A stretch of 64,000 nucleotides of DNA, from assembly GCA_015680905.1 (NCBI GenBank), contig CM027382.1, positions 9,211,501-9,275,500 of the forward strand, written 5' to 3'. The translations under genes were made by a program, and so were the position numbers. The notes under the pieces are model-generated. The model was not told the origin of the DNA and did no database searches. It worked only from the letters and a program-made list of their open reading frames with translations. Of this stretch, positions 45,718-56,896 are shown piece after piece. Position 1 is the first letter of the stretch. Every line of letters starts with the position of its first letter. The DNA comes from Coptis chinensis. Taxonomy: Eukaryota > Streptophyta > Magnoliopsida > Ranunculales > Ranunculaceae.

Positions 45718-48316
45718 GAGTCCTATTACTGACGGACCCCAATTTGTGTTGGGCAGACCCGAAGTTGGGCGGAAGTTGGGCGGGGGTCACGCCCATCAGG
45801 TTATCTTAACTCATAAATCATACACCCCCAAACTAAATACCCAAAAACCGGCAAACCGGCAACCCCACAAACACAAACATACCATTTTGATTTAGCAATT
45901 TCTGCTTCAAACCCTCGATTTCGCGCTCGACCAAAACCCACAAACACAAACACTCGATTTTGATTTCGCGATTTCTGCTTCAAACCCTCGATTTCGTGCT
46001 CGACTAAAAACCCACAAACACAAACTCTCGATCTCAATTCAATTAACAAAGTACGGAATTATCTCTTCTCTTCAAACACTCTTTGTAACTGTTCATCACT
46101 ACACAGAGAAACTCAGTTGGTGTCTTTGAAACTATACTACTTATATAGCTCTGTTTCAGGTAACTGTTCTATCTTTCTATTTTTTTTTTTTTTTTTAATG
46201 TTATGTTTGATTCAATTCTTTTGAATTCTAGACACCCATTTTGTTATATGTTTTGAGCTACTTGTTGCTTTCCTTAGTACGCTTTTTGATAAAATGGTTG
46301 AGAAAACTGTGGTTTCTTGGGCAACTATGATTGGTGCAAAAGAACCCCCGAAATGATTTTAACAAGCCCCGAGATGGTGTCTTTACTGTTGTTATCTTTA
46401 TTGTATGTTTCTGATTACCTTATTAATCTACTTTGTTTATAGTTATGGGTAGTTATGCTATTGGAAGAATGGTAATTATTTGACTATATAGAATTTAATA
46501 TGGTTTTAAGTAATCCCTTTTTGCCTTGTACTAGAAGGCAAAAAGGAGGGCTGATCCAATAAATTAACACCTCCCAGCTGCGAAAGATAAATTTAACAAC
46601 TAGCATGCCACAAAAATCTACCTAAACAATATTAGTTCTAGTGAGGTCGGCGGAGCTAGGAAGTAAAGACTAAATAGTGAAAAGAAGTGGCAAGTACCTT
46701 CGCTTCAAAGAACTCTCGCTATCACCGAAGAAGTCCAATCCTTTAGTATAGTAAAACCCTTCACTTTCCATGAGCGCTTCAGCTTCAATATACCACCATC
46801 ATTTACCAGGTCCCAATCACTAACCTATTATTCCAATCAAACTTAGGTTAAACATCATGTGAAACGAGGTTATGCCCATGATGGTTAGTGGTTCCTAAAG
46901 GATTGGAACCTTTTGTGAACATATAAAACTTAGAACCATGATTTACCAGGTCCAATCCTTTAGGAACCTATCATTGACGAATGAATCTTCGTTTCATGCT
47001 TGGTTTTCTTAAGTCGGAGCAACCTTTATTTTCACAGGTTTGTTTCTTCCATCTTCAACCAAACATTTCACACTCTCTAAACTTTTCACTAAAACTCCTT
47101 AAACACACATCTCAGGTAAATTCTCTCCCCCAATTTCGGTTCCAAACCATTTCTGATTGTAGTTGATAATTGTGATGTAGTTTTTTTTTTTTTTTATGTG
47201 TATTCTGCAAAAGATTTGAACTTTTGATGATTTATTAATGTTCACTGTAATGTGTATTGTATAAAATGGACTAGTTTATGGTTTAATTCAACTGTTTTCT
47301 GTTATAGAATTCTTTGTGTTGTTAAATTGGAATAAGGAGAGTTAACTAGCTATCTCATTATATGGCATGGGTTATTTGATGGAATATTGTAATGAATGTA
47401 TTCAAGCATTCATTCATAAGAGGCTTACTATTTCTGGCACTATATACTAGACAATACTATGTGAGTAATTGTAATGTATTACAATACAAACAAACGTACG
47501 TACTGACCTGGAAGTGTAGTAGCATATGAGTCCACCTGAATTGGTGGATATTGAGTGAAACCTTATCGAACAAAATAGTTCTTGTAGTTACTTGTGTTAC
47601 TAACTAGCACGATAGATTATGTTTATTTAAGACTTCAAAGTCAGTAGGGGATGAGACCAAAATGCATGTGTTTCTGTAAGTAGAACTCCTAGCATGGAAG
47701 AATAATTGACTAAAGTGGATGGTTCGTGAGAAATGAATAGTTTTATTGAACCACAAGTATTTGTGCTGTTAATGGAATCAAACCTATTGTTTGTGTTCCT
47801 TGGTGGTTGATTTACTTTGTTGGTGTTCTGGTTAATAAATTGTTGAAGTGAATTGACATTGAAACTACTTTTTTTTTAAAGTAAATAGATGAACTTTTGA
47901 CAAAAACAAGAGTGAAGGCTAGTGAAATTGGGATTCTAGTAGTGAATAGCAGCCTATTTAAAGTAGGGGATGTAGACCTTGCCAAGAATCTCCTAAAAGT
48001 AGGTTCCCTTTGAATTTTTCTTTTTGTTTAAGAATTCCTCTTAATCGTGAAGCCATCATCATGCATGCATGCATGGGGTTGCGTCTCTCACCTTCCTACT
48101 ATTAGAAAACTGAGATTTGATTCTATTGTAACTTAATGGGAAGTTGCTGTACAATAACTTCTGGTTTGTGGTAGGTTTGTTACACTATGTTGACTTCCTA
48201 AACGGAGAAGAAGTTGTGCATTTGCTTGTTAGTATTAGAAGTTGTGAATTTGCTTGTTAATAAACAATTTGAATTAGTTGAATGTCTTATTTTTAACTCC
48301 TATTTATTTTGTAGCA
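45718..48316 (+). other. Left terminal region of the MULE and 5' flank of the PMD gene
   Basis: It contains the terminal inverted repeat (45718-45760), a duplicated 95-bp segment at about 45870-46030 around CTTCAAACCCTCGATTTCG, and an inverted pair CTAAAGGATTGG / CCAATCCTTTAGG near 46895 and 46955. A probable 5' UTR intron ends at TTTGTAG (48308-48314), just before the PMD start. No other gene was recognised. Confidence 0.55.
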
Positions 48317-50764
48317 ATGCCTCGAACAAAGAATGTAGCAAAAAGTGTTTTCACGGGTGCTAAGAAGTTGTTAGGTGGGGGGAGTAGTAGTTCGGGTCGC
48401 GAGGAGCCTGAGAAAAAGAGAGAAAGGGCAACAACTACCTCGGCATCAGTCCGTAGAGGGGATCGGAAAGCGGATGATCCCAGTAATGTAGTAAGTGGTG
48501 TAGAGTTAGGAAATCAAAAGAGAAGAAAGCAAACAGTTCTGAGTGATGTAGATGTAGATGTAGATGTAGATTTAGATTTAGATTTAGATTTAGATTTAGA
48601 TTTAGATGAAGATGAAGATGTAGATGTAGATGTAGATGTAGATGTAGATGTAGATGATGTAAATATGGATCATGGGAAGAGTGTAGCTGTAGGTGATGAT
48701 GAAGAAGATGATAGTGAAGAAGATGACGAAGAGGGTGTTGATGACGCGGAGGATGAGGAGGACGCGGAGGATGAGGAGGAGGAGGATGATGATGACGAGG
48801 AAGTCCCTGAAGTCCCTGTACCTGTACCTCCAGTGAATATTGTGAGAAAGTCCAACAATGAGTTGGAGTTCCAGAGAGGTGTTTATGGAGGTGGCCCTCA
48901 TGTGTCACATTTGTTATATGACTATGCGGTGCACGTGGCTCGCGATATTTGGGAGGGGCAGGTAATATTATTATATATTGTCTATTAGTATTTAAATTTT
49001 GTATTACGAAACCTTGTGCATACATTAATACTAAGTTTTTGTTGTTTTAGGCGGAGCGAGGGGTGTTGAAGTGTCATGGGCACCTGTACAAGTTGGTACA
49101 ATGGGATATCGTCGGAGAGTGTTCAGACTGTTCTAATTTTCATGTGGAGCTTCAAAGGACCGGCTTATGTGCTCTGGTCTTAGGTGTATATAGGCATCAG
49201 GATCCTGTGTTGGTCTCTGCGTTTGTGGAGAGGTGGCATCCAGAGACCAACACGTTTCATATGCCGTGGGGTGAGATGACAATCACGTTGGACGATGTTT
49301 CCCAACTCTTAGGAGTTCCGATCAGAGGCAAAGGCAAAGCGGTGGATCGGGGACACCGATTTGACCTCGAACGCAGAACAAAAAGACTCCTCCACCAAGG
49401 TCTTGGCATACCCATGGATAAGATAGATGCGGAGATGAAATCCAATAAGTTCACTTCCAAAGTTAGGATGGATTTCTTGATGAAGCGATTTCTTTGGGGA
49501 AGGTGACGGATGAAGATTTGGGATGAAAATGGGGTTGTTGTTAAGAAGGCGTCAACCCAAAAAGAGTTGCGGTTTGCTGTGAGAGCTTATTTGTTGTTTT
49601 TCTTTGGATGTACCGCCTTCACCGACACGTCTGGAACTGCAGTTCCCGTTTGTTATCTGAGACTGCTTATGAAATTTGCCGAGATCAGAGACTACGCGTG
49701 GGGTGCAGCCTTACTGACTTACTTGTACAGGGGTCTTGGGACTGCCACAAGTGCCAAGGTGAAGGGTGTTTCAGGCTATTTCACTCTCCTACAGGTATTA
49801 GTTTTTTTTTTTTTCTTTTCAATGTCAATTTTATCTATCTATTACAATATTAACTGGGTGTCTATATTAATCTAGGCATGGATTTATGAGTACTTCCCGG
49901 TGTTCAGGCCATTCCCAAACGATGACTATCAGTTGAGCATGTCGCGTACTCATAAATACTCAGTTACTCAGTCTTTTTATGCTAGCACAAACACCTGCAT
50001 TGAAGCATACCCGGCGATGATTGATAATATGACTTGTACCGATGTAAGCATTTTTGTATATAAATAGTTTTATTTATTAATTGATATTATTAGTATGTGG
50101 TTAATGATTAATTTCCTCGATCATATGCTATTTGATAGGTTGAATGGTATCCCTATGCTGAAGTTCGAGCTATACGGCCGGTGGATGAAATAGCATCTTT
50201 CGAGGGATTTATATGCTTTCTTGATAATGTCGAGCAGTACAATGTTTCGAGGGTTGTGCGTCAGTTGGGTCATATACAGTTTGTACCTTCAGATCCCCCA
50301 AGACCAAAGACCTCGACGCGAACTACTTCCGGACGCGGGTACGATGTGAAAGTTAATGTTGTGTCTTCCTATTGGAGTAAATGGCAAAATCACTTGATAC
50401 AACTTGAACATCGAGGACCCATTCCATCTTATCCATGGGAGTGTGTTAGTAGATACATGAGTTGGTACGAAAACAATAGCCATATTCGAATGATAAACCC
50501 TGATCATCTTAATCTCTACTCCCTACAGAGTTTTCCATATCATAATCTGGTGAGTTAATACTTTACAACGTTTGTTTTTTTTTTTTTTTGTTTTGTTTTG
50601 TTTTGGTATTTTATAAATGTAAATGTATATACTAATGTAGTTTTTCGTTTTAATTTTGACAGCACCCAGTCGTTGATGAAATTTCTCGTTTGCTCAATCA
50701 AGACCTGCAATTGGGTGGGACTGCGATTCCAGACGATGCACAGAACGAGTTCATGGAGGCATAA
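48317..50764 (+). CDS. Plant mobile domain (PMD) protein of the MULE, five exons
   Basis: Exons: 48317-48961, 49051-49794, 49876-50043, 50139-50549 and 50663-50764, all with GT-AG borders and all in phase 0, giving 690 codons. The start is taken at MPRTKNVAKSVF. Residues about 78-116 are alternating Asp-Val and Asp-Leu, followed by a Glu/Asp-rich stretch to about 165. The PMD core starts in exon 2, with LVLGVYRHQDPVLVSAFVER, THE-type TNTFHMPWGEMTITLDDVSQ and LLGVPIRGKG, then RAYLLFFFGCTAFTDTSG and YAWGAALLTYLYRGLGTA. Exons 3-4 contain WIYEYFPVFRP and VEWYPYAEV, family-typical. One in-frame TGA (49504-49506, codon 367) is the only defect, so this is either a recent pseudogene or a read error. 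Host PMD proteins (MAIN, MAIL1) act in the nucleus; the role of transposon copies is unknown. Confidence 0.85.
48540..48665 (+). repeat. GATGTA/GATTTA hexamer array encoding an Asp-Val/Asp-Leu run
   Basis: About 20 hexamers, ordered as a GATGTA block, a GATTTA block, GATGAA, then GATGTA again. The hexamer length keeps the PMD frame open whatever the copy number. Confidence 0.9.
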
Positions 50765-51547
50765 AATTTGACTCGGTGCAAGTTCATTGGCGGACGATAT
50801 CGTTAAGGAGCATTGGATTTAGCAATGTTGAATTTGGTTAGTTTAGGGTTTACTGTGTTGAGCATTGGCAGTCTTGTTGGAAGTCTTGTTGGAGTCTGGG
50901 GTGGAAATGTGTTATAGAGCTTGAGAGATTGAGTGTTTTTCTTGAGTCTAGAAATGTGTTATAGAGCTTGAGCTTGAGTCTAGGGTTTACTGTGTTGTTA
51001 TCACGATTGACTAACCATTTTCTGAAGTTTTAATTCTGTTATTGTTATGTTTACTTATGCTTTTGTAACAAAGATGCTTATAGAGAAAAATCAAGTGATA
51101 ACATTGTATTGTTGCTGAAACTCGGAGATTTTTGTGGGATATGTGGAATACTTGTTGAATCTAAGTTTTGTAACTTACAACTGCAGTACTATTTTGTTCT
51201 TTAAATGCTTGTTAATACTTGTAACTTCTTGTAACTATTTTGTAACTTAGAACTGCAGTACTATTATGTGGAATACTTGTTAATAAGATTTTGTTCATTA
51301 AATGTTTCTTGTACTCACATTCTAAGGATTTTTTTCATATTCGACTTCGCAGGTTTTGTTAGTCCGTTACAGAGATTACCAGATATGACATTTCTTGTGT
51401 TGAGTCCTCCGTCTTTGTTATTGTCAAATTTTTGGAATATCTTCTTCACTTTCTCCACTCTCATTTCTCTTATGTCATGTATAAAACATTGATCAATTGC
51501 CAAAACACGAAACATCTATTTTTTTGCCAAAACACGAAACAACACGC
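50765..51547 (+). other. 3' flank of the PMD gene
   Basis: T- and A-rich sequence with short duplications (GTGTTATAGAGCTTGAG near 50909 and 50954; TTAGAACTGCAGTACTATT near 51180 and 51247). No gene recognised. Confidence 0.45.
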
Positions 51548-51664
51548 AACATCTAAACTTGGAAAAAAAAATGACTTGCTGTTTTTTTGCCTCTTGGACG
51601 GTGTGGCCACACCGTCCAAGAGGCAAAAAAACAGCAAGTCATTTTTTTTCCAAGTTTAGATGTT
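51548..51664. repeat. 117-bp near-perfect palindrome between the MULE genes
   Basis: The arms 51548-51606 and 51607-51664 are reverse complements with a single one-base length difference in an A/T run. The centre is GTGTGGCCACAC with no loop. It lies at the left edge of the repeat array 51590-52020. Confidence 0.92.
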
Positions 51665-52020
51665 TCAAACGACATGGCCACACCGTTTGAGACTAATTCC
51701 AAGCGGTGTGGTCACACCGTCCAAATGCCAAAAAAACAGCAAGTCTTATTCTTTCCAAGTTTTAGTCTGAAACGACATGGCTACACCGTTTGAGACTAAG
51801 TCCAAACGGTGTGGCCACACCGTCCAAATGCCAAAAAAACAGAGAAATCTTTTTGCCAAGTTCAAATCTCAAACGACATGGCCACACCGTCCAAATGCCA
51901 AAAAAACAGCAAGTCATATTTTTTCCAAGTTTTAGTCTCAAACGCCATGGCCACACCGTTTGAGACTAAGTCCAAACGGTGTAGCCACACCGTTCAAGTG
52001 CCAAAAAAACAGAGATTTTT
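51590..52020. repeat. Array of GGTGTGGCCACACCG repeats downstream of the MULE transposase
   Basis: Roughly three and a half units of about 110-125 bp each combine ACGACATGGCCACACCGTTT, GAGACTAAGTCCAAACGGTG and a CCAAAAAAACAGCAAGTC spacer. Copies occur in both orientations. The same motifs form a second array at 55190-55690. Confidence 0.88.
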
Positions 52021-55000
52021 TTTTGCCAAAAGTCATTTTTTCCAAAATCAAACAAACATACATACATCCATACAATTAATTCGACAAAAAAATACAATCA
52101 AATTTAAGAAAATTGTATCAAAACCAAATTACAATTCCAACCACATGAACATTAATTACATAGACTTATTCCTAGTCAACATCTATTATTGGTATTTCGC
52201 CCCATCATTAGTGTGCTTTCGTCTTCCAATACTAAATTGGGAATGTTCAATGCAGTAAATTGCGCTTTGTCTTGCTTTTGTAATGCAAGATCCCAACTAT
52301 CTCGCAATTAAGTGTCGAGCTCTACGCCATCTTCGCGATCGGTTTTGGAACCGGACAATCATCAACAAGTTCAACATGGACAAAATGACATCCCGTAAGT
52401 AAGTGGTACCCAACACTTTCTTTACTCTCTCGGATTTGCTTGGGTTCTCGTGGCAAAATAAGATGGCAAGTACATACTTCCTAAATGTACGAGGACAACA
52501 TTAAATCTCGAAGCAAATAGATATCCAAGCAAAGGGCATGCTCATCCACTTACGAGGGGTGCCCAACCGCATTCATGGGAAATTGTAGGTTTCACGCACC
52601 TAATCTCACCGCGGAGTGTACAATGTACATGATTATAGGGGGAGGTTGTCATTAAGTTCTTGTAACAACTCATTTTCATCCACATCCACCACTCTTCCTG
52701 ACTTCTTCCTAATGCAATGCACATTGCTCTATACCCGCAATTGCCATCACCCACAGGGTCATCCACTTTAACAATATATTTGTGCAGTTCTTTTGGAATG
52801 TCCAAACCGTAATGTCTCGGCTCCCTTAGGATGCCAATGTCTAACTTTTGAGGTGATTTTTGAGAAGAGTTATTTCGTGGTATGGTTGTTTTAGGTGGTA
52901 AAGGTGATTTTTGAGAAGAGTTATTCCATGGTGTGGTTGTTTTAGGTGGTAAATGTGACTTTTGAGAAGAGTTATTCCGTGGTGTGGTTTTTTTTTGTGG
53001 CAAAGGTGGTTTCGGAGAAGACTTCTCTGCAAGTGGGTTTGGAGTAGCTTGGAATTTATGAGAAGGCTTGGAATTTGGCGTACATTCTGATTGTTGCGAT
53101 GAGACCCACTCTTCATGCTCACGTTGGGAATGTTCAAAACCAGATGAATCTCGTTTTGAAGAGTTCTCATCCTCAGTTGGAAGCTTTCTCTTGCAGCTAC
53201 CCTTAGGCCGACCTTTGGTTTTCGCCTCCTCATGAGGTGGCTCTAGCCATGTAGTTTCTGGCACAGCAATCTCCATAAGTTTTCTAACCATAACCCTCTG
53301 CTTTTCTTCAGAAGCCATTTCATACCTTTTCATAAACATATCCATCGAAGGTCTACAATCGGGACCAACACCCACCGACACACTTGGAAAAACAGACAGT
53401 TTTCCAAAAGGGATCGATAGCACTCAAAGATATGGAACGTTCTTGCTTTTGAAGTTCAATAATTTCGTGAGCACATGACAATCCATGACTGGTGCGCAAA
53501 TAACACCCACAAATGAACTCAGAGTCTTTAGCATCACAGCTTACACGGGTATCTAATTCTTCATAAAGCAAGTCCAAACATTCTCTTGAGACCAGGTTTC
53601 TGAGTTCACGAAATAAAGGAATCCGGTGGTGGTGCTGGGTTACAATCAGACTCTTCTCGAATGTACCTCTAATCTCAGACAGCTGGATCTCTAAAATCGG
53701 GTGGATCAAGTAAAACATACTTAGAAAATCATGTCTGTTTGTGTTTCCTAGAACACGTTTCACCTGAGCATGAGACCCTTCAACTCTATTGGTCGTTGTA
53801 CTCCCAAAGTGAATGTGTTGATCTGTCCAACAACATACGAATTGATCTTTGTAAGGCAACCAAGTCTCTCGCAGATAACTAACAAAATTGGAGTACTCAA
53901 CCCTATAGTTTTTTCAAAGCAGCAATTTACGGTTGAAGATATCCTCGGTCCCCTCGATTTCACTCTGTTGTTCCACGAACCGGCCTTTATCTACTAGTTC
54001 TGTGGTGGGAAAAAAATCATTGCATTTCTGAAGGATGCACATAGAGATATGCCATCTACAGAGATGCTTGTGCGCGTCAAGAAACACAATATCAGTAGCA
54101 CCCATCAAGGCCAAGTCCCTGTCAGACACGATCACAGATGGCCTTTCTTCACCCAGCAAACCGTTAAACTGACGCAAAGCCCACTCATAGTCTATCGCTG
54201 TTTCGGACTGGAGCAACACTTGACAGACCGTGAAAGACTTCCAGGTTGAAGTCACCCCCACAAACTGTACAAAAGGCCACCGATACTTATTGGTTTTATA
54301 GGTCGCGTCTATGATGAAAACTTTTGGAAAAGTCCGAGCCATTTTAACACCGTCCGGATGGGCCCATAACAATCCCGTTATCTCATCCGTATTCATATCC
54401 TCTCTCACCTCCTCGAAATAATGGTTTTCTGCTAACAACTCACGCAATCTCTGCATTTGCGAGCGACCGTTCATATCCAATGTCCTCACCTTGTGCCTGG
54501 CATTGTAGACTTGATATATGCTAGATAGGTTATCAGGAAACCTATGTCTGATGGACTTCAAAACTTCTTTAGGCTTAACTCCATTTTGAGTCATCTCTGA
54601 CAAGAACTCGAATTGTGGAACAGTCAGTCGAGTAGCAAATGCATGTCCTTCAAGGGTGTTCGCTAATGGATGGTTGTGAACACCATTAAGAACGACAATT
54701 TTCCAACTATCGACAGTGCCGCGTTGGAAAATACATCTTAACTTAAATGGACATCCACGATTCATGGTTCCCGTATTTCTCTTATTAACTTTCTCTGCTT
54801 TTTTGTGTGAACGATACACGCCCGAACTCTCGCAATCTAAATCCAGCCTTGGTACTCGGTTCCCGTTAGCATTCTGTGACTTCCCAATTACCACAACCAC
54901 ATTACATTGTTTTCCCCGAGCAGTTGCCCAACCAATTACGTCACTACGTGTATGAAATACCTAAATATATGAAAGAAAACAACAATCAATAAACTAATAT

Positions 55001-55189
55001 AATTTCATTTAGAAAATAAAAACAAGTGAAAACAATGCCTACTATGTACCTCTTCCGTAGTAAATATTTCTGTTGTATCCATTGAAAGCGGTTGAACATC
55101 ATCCACGTCATTCGAGTTTCCAGAGTTCTCAAAACGCACCGAAGGATCCTAAATAAAGAACAGTTGTTAATTGATGTTTGGCTTAAGTA

Positions 55190-55690
55190 CCAAATGCCAC
55201 AAACGACATGGCCACACCGTTTGGACTAGGTCCCAAACGGTGTGGCCATGTCGTTTGAGATTTGAACTTGGAAAAAAGACTTGTCTGTTTTTTTGCTACT
55301 TGAACGGTGTGGCCACACCGTTTGGACTTAGTCTCAAACGACATGGCCACACCGTTTGGACTTAGTCTTGAACGGTGTGGCCATGTCGTTTGAGACTAAG
55401 TCCAAACGGTGTGGCCACACCGTTCAAGTAGCAAAAAAACAGACAAGTCTTTTTTCCAAGTTCAAATCTCAAACGACATGGCCACACCATTTGGGACCTA
55501 GTCCAAACGGTGTGGCCATGTCGTTTGTGACTAACTTCAAACGGTGTGGCCACACCGTTCAAGTCGCAAAAAAACAGACAAATCGTTTTTTCCAAATTCA
55601 AATCCCAAACGACATGGCTACATCGTTTTGGACACAGTCCAGACGGTGTGACGAGACCGTTTGGTGTGAAATACAAACGACCTAGCCGCG
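55190..55690. repeat. GGTGTGGCCACACCG repeat array in transposase intron 1
   Basis: This lies wholly inside the intron between exons 1 and 2 of the MULE transposase. It shares ACGACATGGCCACACCGTTT and GACTTAGTC motifs with 51590-52020. Most of it is one long hairpin (55198-55529), followed by one more diverged unit. Confidence 0.9.
55198..55529. repeat. 332-bp near-perfect hairpin (159-bp arms, 14-base loop)
   Basis: Base i pairs with base 110727 minus i for all positions checked from 55198 to 55356 against 55529 to 55371. The only mismatch seen is at 55238/55489, and the loop is 55357-55370. Pairing breaks at 55197/55530. Both arms contain two ACATGGCCACACCG-type motifs and the CAAAAAAACAGACAAGTC spacer. 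Confidence 0.93.
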
Positions 55691-55694
55691 TCGT

Positions 55695-55890
55695 TTAATT
55701 ACTACATGCATAATTATTACATGCATAATTATTATATGTATAATTATTACATGTATAATCACTGTACACATCAATAATTCCTACATGCAAAATTATTACA
55801 TGCATAATTATTACATGTATAATCACTATACACATCAATAATTCCTACATGCATAATTATTACATGCATAATTACTATATTCATAATTAC
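55695..55890. repeat. Tandem AT-rich repeat with ATGCAT motifs
   Basis: Two main units of about 95 bp built from ATTATTACATGCATAA and ATCAATAATTCCTACATG, in transposase intron 1 just upstream of the hairpin array. Confidence 0.8.
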
Positions 55891-56090
55891 GTTTAATTTA
55901 GATTTACCTTATTCTTATTAAATGCATCATCATCCATTCCTCTATTTTCTTCACTTTGAACTTGTTCTACATTTTCTTCTTGAATGGGGTCACTTGGAAC
56001 TTGTTCTATATTTTCTTCTTGAATGAGGTCATGATGCATTACATTTTCTTCGTCATCTTCATGTTCTAAAATGGGGTTGGGCTCTTCCAT

Positions 56091-56316
56091 TAGTGTTTAG
56101 TGTTAGGGTTTAAGGGTTTAAGGGTTTATGATTTTTTATAGTGGAAGAGAAGAGAATAGAAGAGAAGGGCTGAAAAGGTTGCAACAAGTCAAATTCACTT
56201 TGGTTTGGGGTCTGCCCAACACAAAACAACTTTTGGGACCAATGGCACATTTGTAATAAGTGTTTTAGTTTTTGGGGTCTGCCCAACACAATATGGGGTC
56301 CGGCAGTAACAAGTAC
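56091..56316. other. Right terminal region of the MULE; promoter side of the transposase
   Basis: It carries the terminal inverted repeat (56276-56316) and an inner copy of GGGGTCTGCCCAACACAA at about 56209. The 5' flank of the transposase is only about 225 bp, so the promoter must overlap the terminal repeat. Confidence 0.55.
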
Positions 56317-56470
56317 CTAAATTAACATTAACATAGCAGTTCATCAGTTCATGCTTCATTAACCTGTTAAACAAACTTCAAGTCTTCAACAGTTCAACCT
56401 CTTAATTAAGAAAATACTTCTAACTTAAGAAAATACCCTCATAACCTATTACAAACATAAAAATCTATTA

Positions 56471-56846
56471 CAAACTAGAGATCATCTCTATTACATAAAC
56501 ATAGAAATCTTGCCCCTGCCCATACAACACTTTTCGCATCCAAAACGGTTCCAATCAATTAACACATTAACACCTGCATAGAGGTAAAATCACAACCAAC
56601 TCATTTAGAGATTATATTTGAAAATAAATAATTAAATACTTCACGAAAACATAAAGAAACATATGTATCACTAATTACTTAAAAAAGTAGACAAGATATA
56701 AATTAACCTTACTAGTCTTATTCTTACCTTGTTTCATAGTGTCGAGACTAAAAGTTGTTCTATCACAAGTCAAGCATCCAAGCCAACAATCGGTACTAAT
56801 GCATAAATGAATTAAGATATAAAGAAAGTTAGACATGATGTAATTC

Positions 56847-56896
<50 letters not shown>
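56471..56896. other. hAT 3' non-coding part with (AT)n
   Basis: AT-rich region between the terminus and the transposase stop; contains the dinucleotide run at 56851-56893. Nothing else recognised. Confidence 0.5.
56851..56893. repeat. (AT)n microsatellite
   Basis: About 21 uninterrupted AT dinucleotides. Confidence 0.97.

Larger units (their letters stand above)
52250..56090 (-). pseudogene. MULE transposase with C-terminal OTU protease domain
   Basis: Exon 1 (56090-55908) encodes an acidic, Glu-rich leader starting MEEPNPILEHEDDEEN. Exon 2 is 55148-55050. Exon 3 starts at 54960. The DNA-binding region (54900-54650) has RGCPFKLRC and HNHPLA. The MULE transposase core (54400-53800) has FIIDATYKTNKYRWPFVQF, VIVSDRDLALMGA and HICRWH-type CRWHISMCILQK. 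A SWIM finger lies near 53520-53470 (CGCYLRTSHGLSCAHE). A Pro/Lys-rich linker with three copies of a 20-residue repeat follows (53010-52840). The OTU domain contains the catalytic-Cys box GDGNCGYRAM near 52735 and, in a shifted frame, a His box (CHFVHVELVDDCP) near 52355. Defects: TGA at 53914-53916, a one-base insertion in an A-run near 53405, and frame changes after 52690. Confidence 0.88.
45718..56316. mobile_element. Mutator-like element (MULE) with PMD gene and OTU-transposase gene
   Basis: The 10.6-kb element is bounded by a 9-bp direct duplication, ctaaattaa (45709-45717 and 56317-56325). Both ends begin with G and share TTACTG(A/C)CGGACCCCA and TTGTGTTGGGCAGACCC in inverted orientation over about 40 bp. 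The right end has a second copy of TTGGGCAGACCCC 65 bp further in. It contains two convergent genes, PMD on the plus strand and transposase on the minus strand. A related hAT at 1-450 shows the same site without the element (a single ttaatttag at 139-147, the reverse of ctaaattaa). Confidence 0.95.

Noticed and set aside
48435-49025. Minus-strand ORF of 196 codons rich in His, Leu and Pro
   Set aside because: It is the reverse reading of the GATGTA hexamer and GAT/GAG-rich region of the PMD exon; composition explains the lack of stops.
51809-52258. 149-codon ORF across the repeat array
   Set aside because: Mostly reads the GGTGTGGCCACACCG repeat units and AT-rich flank; it has no domain and shares its composition with frames on the other strand.
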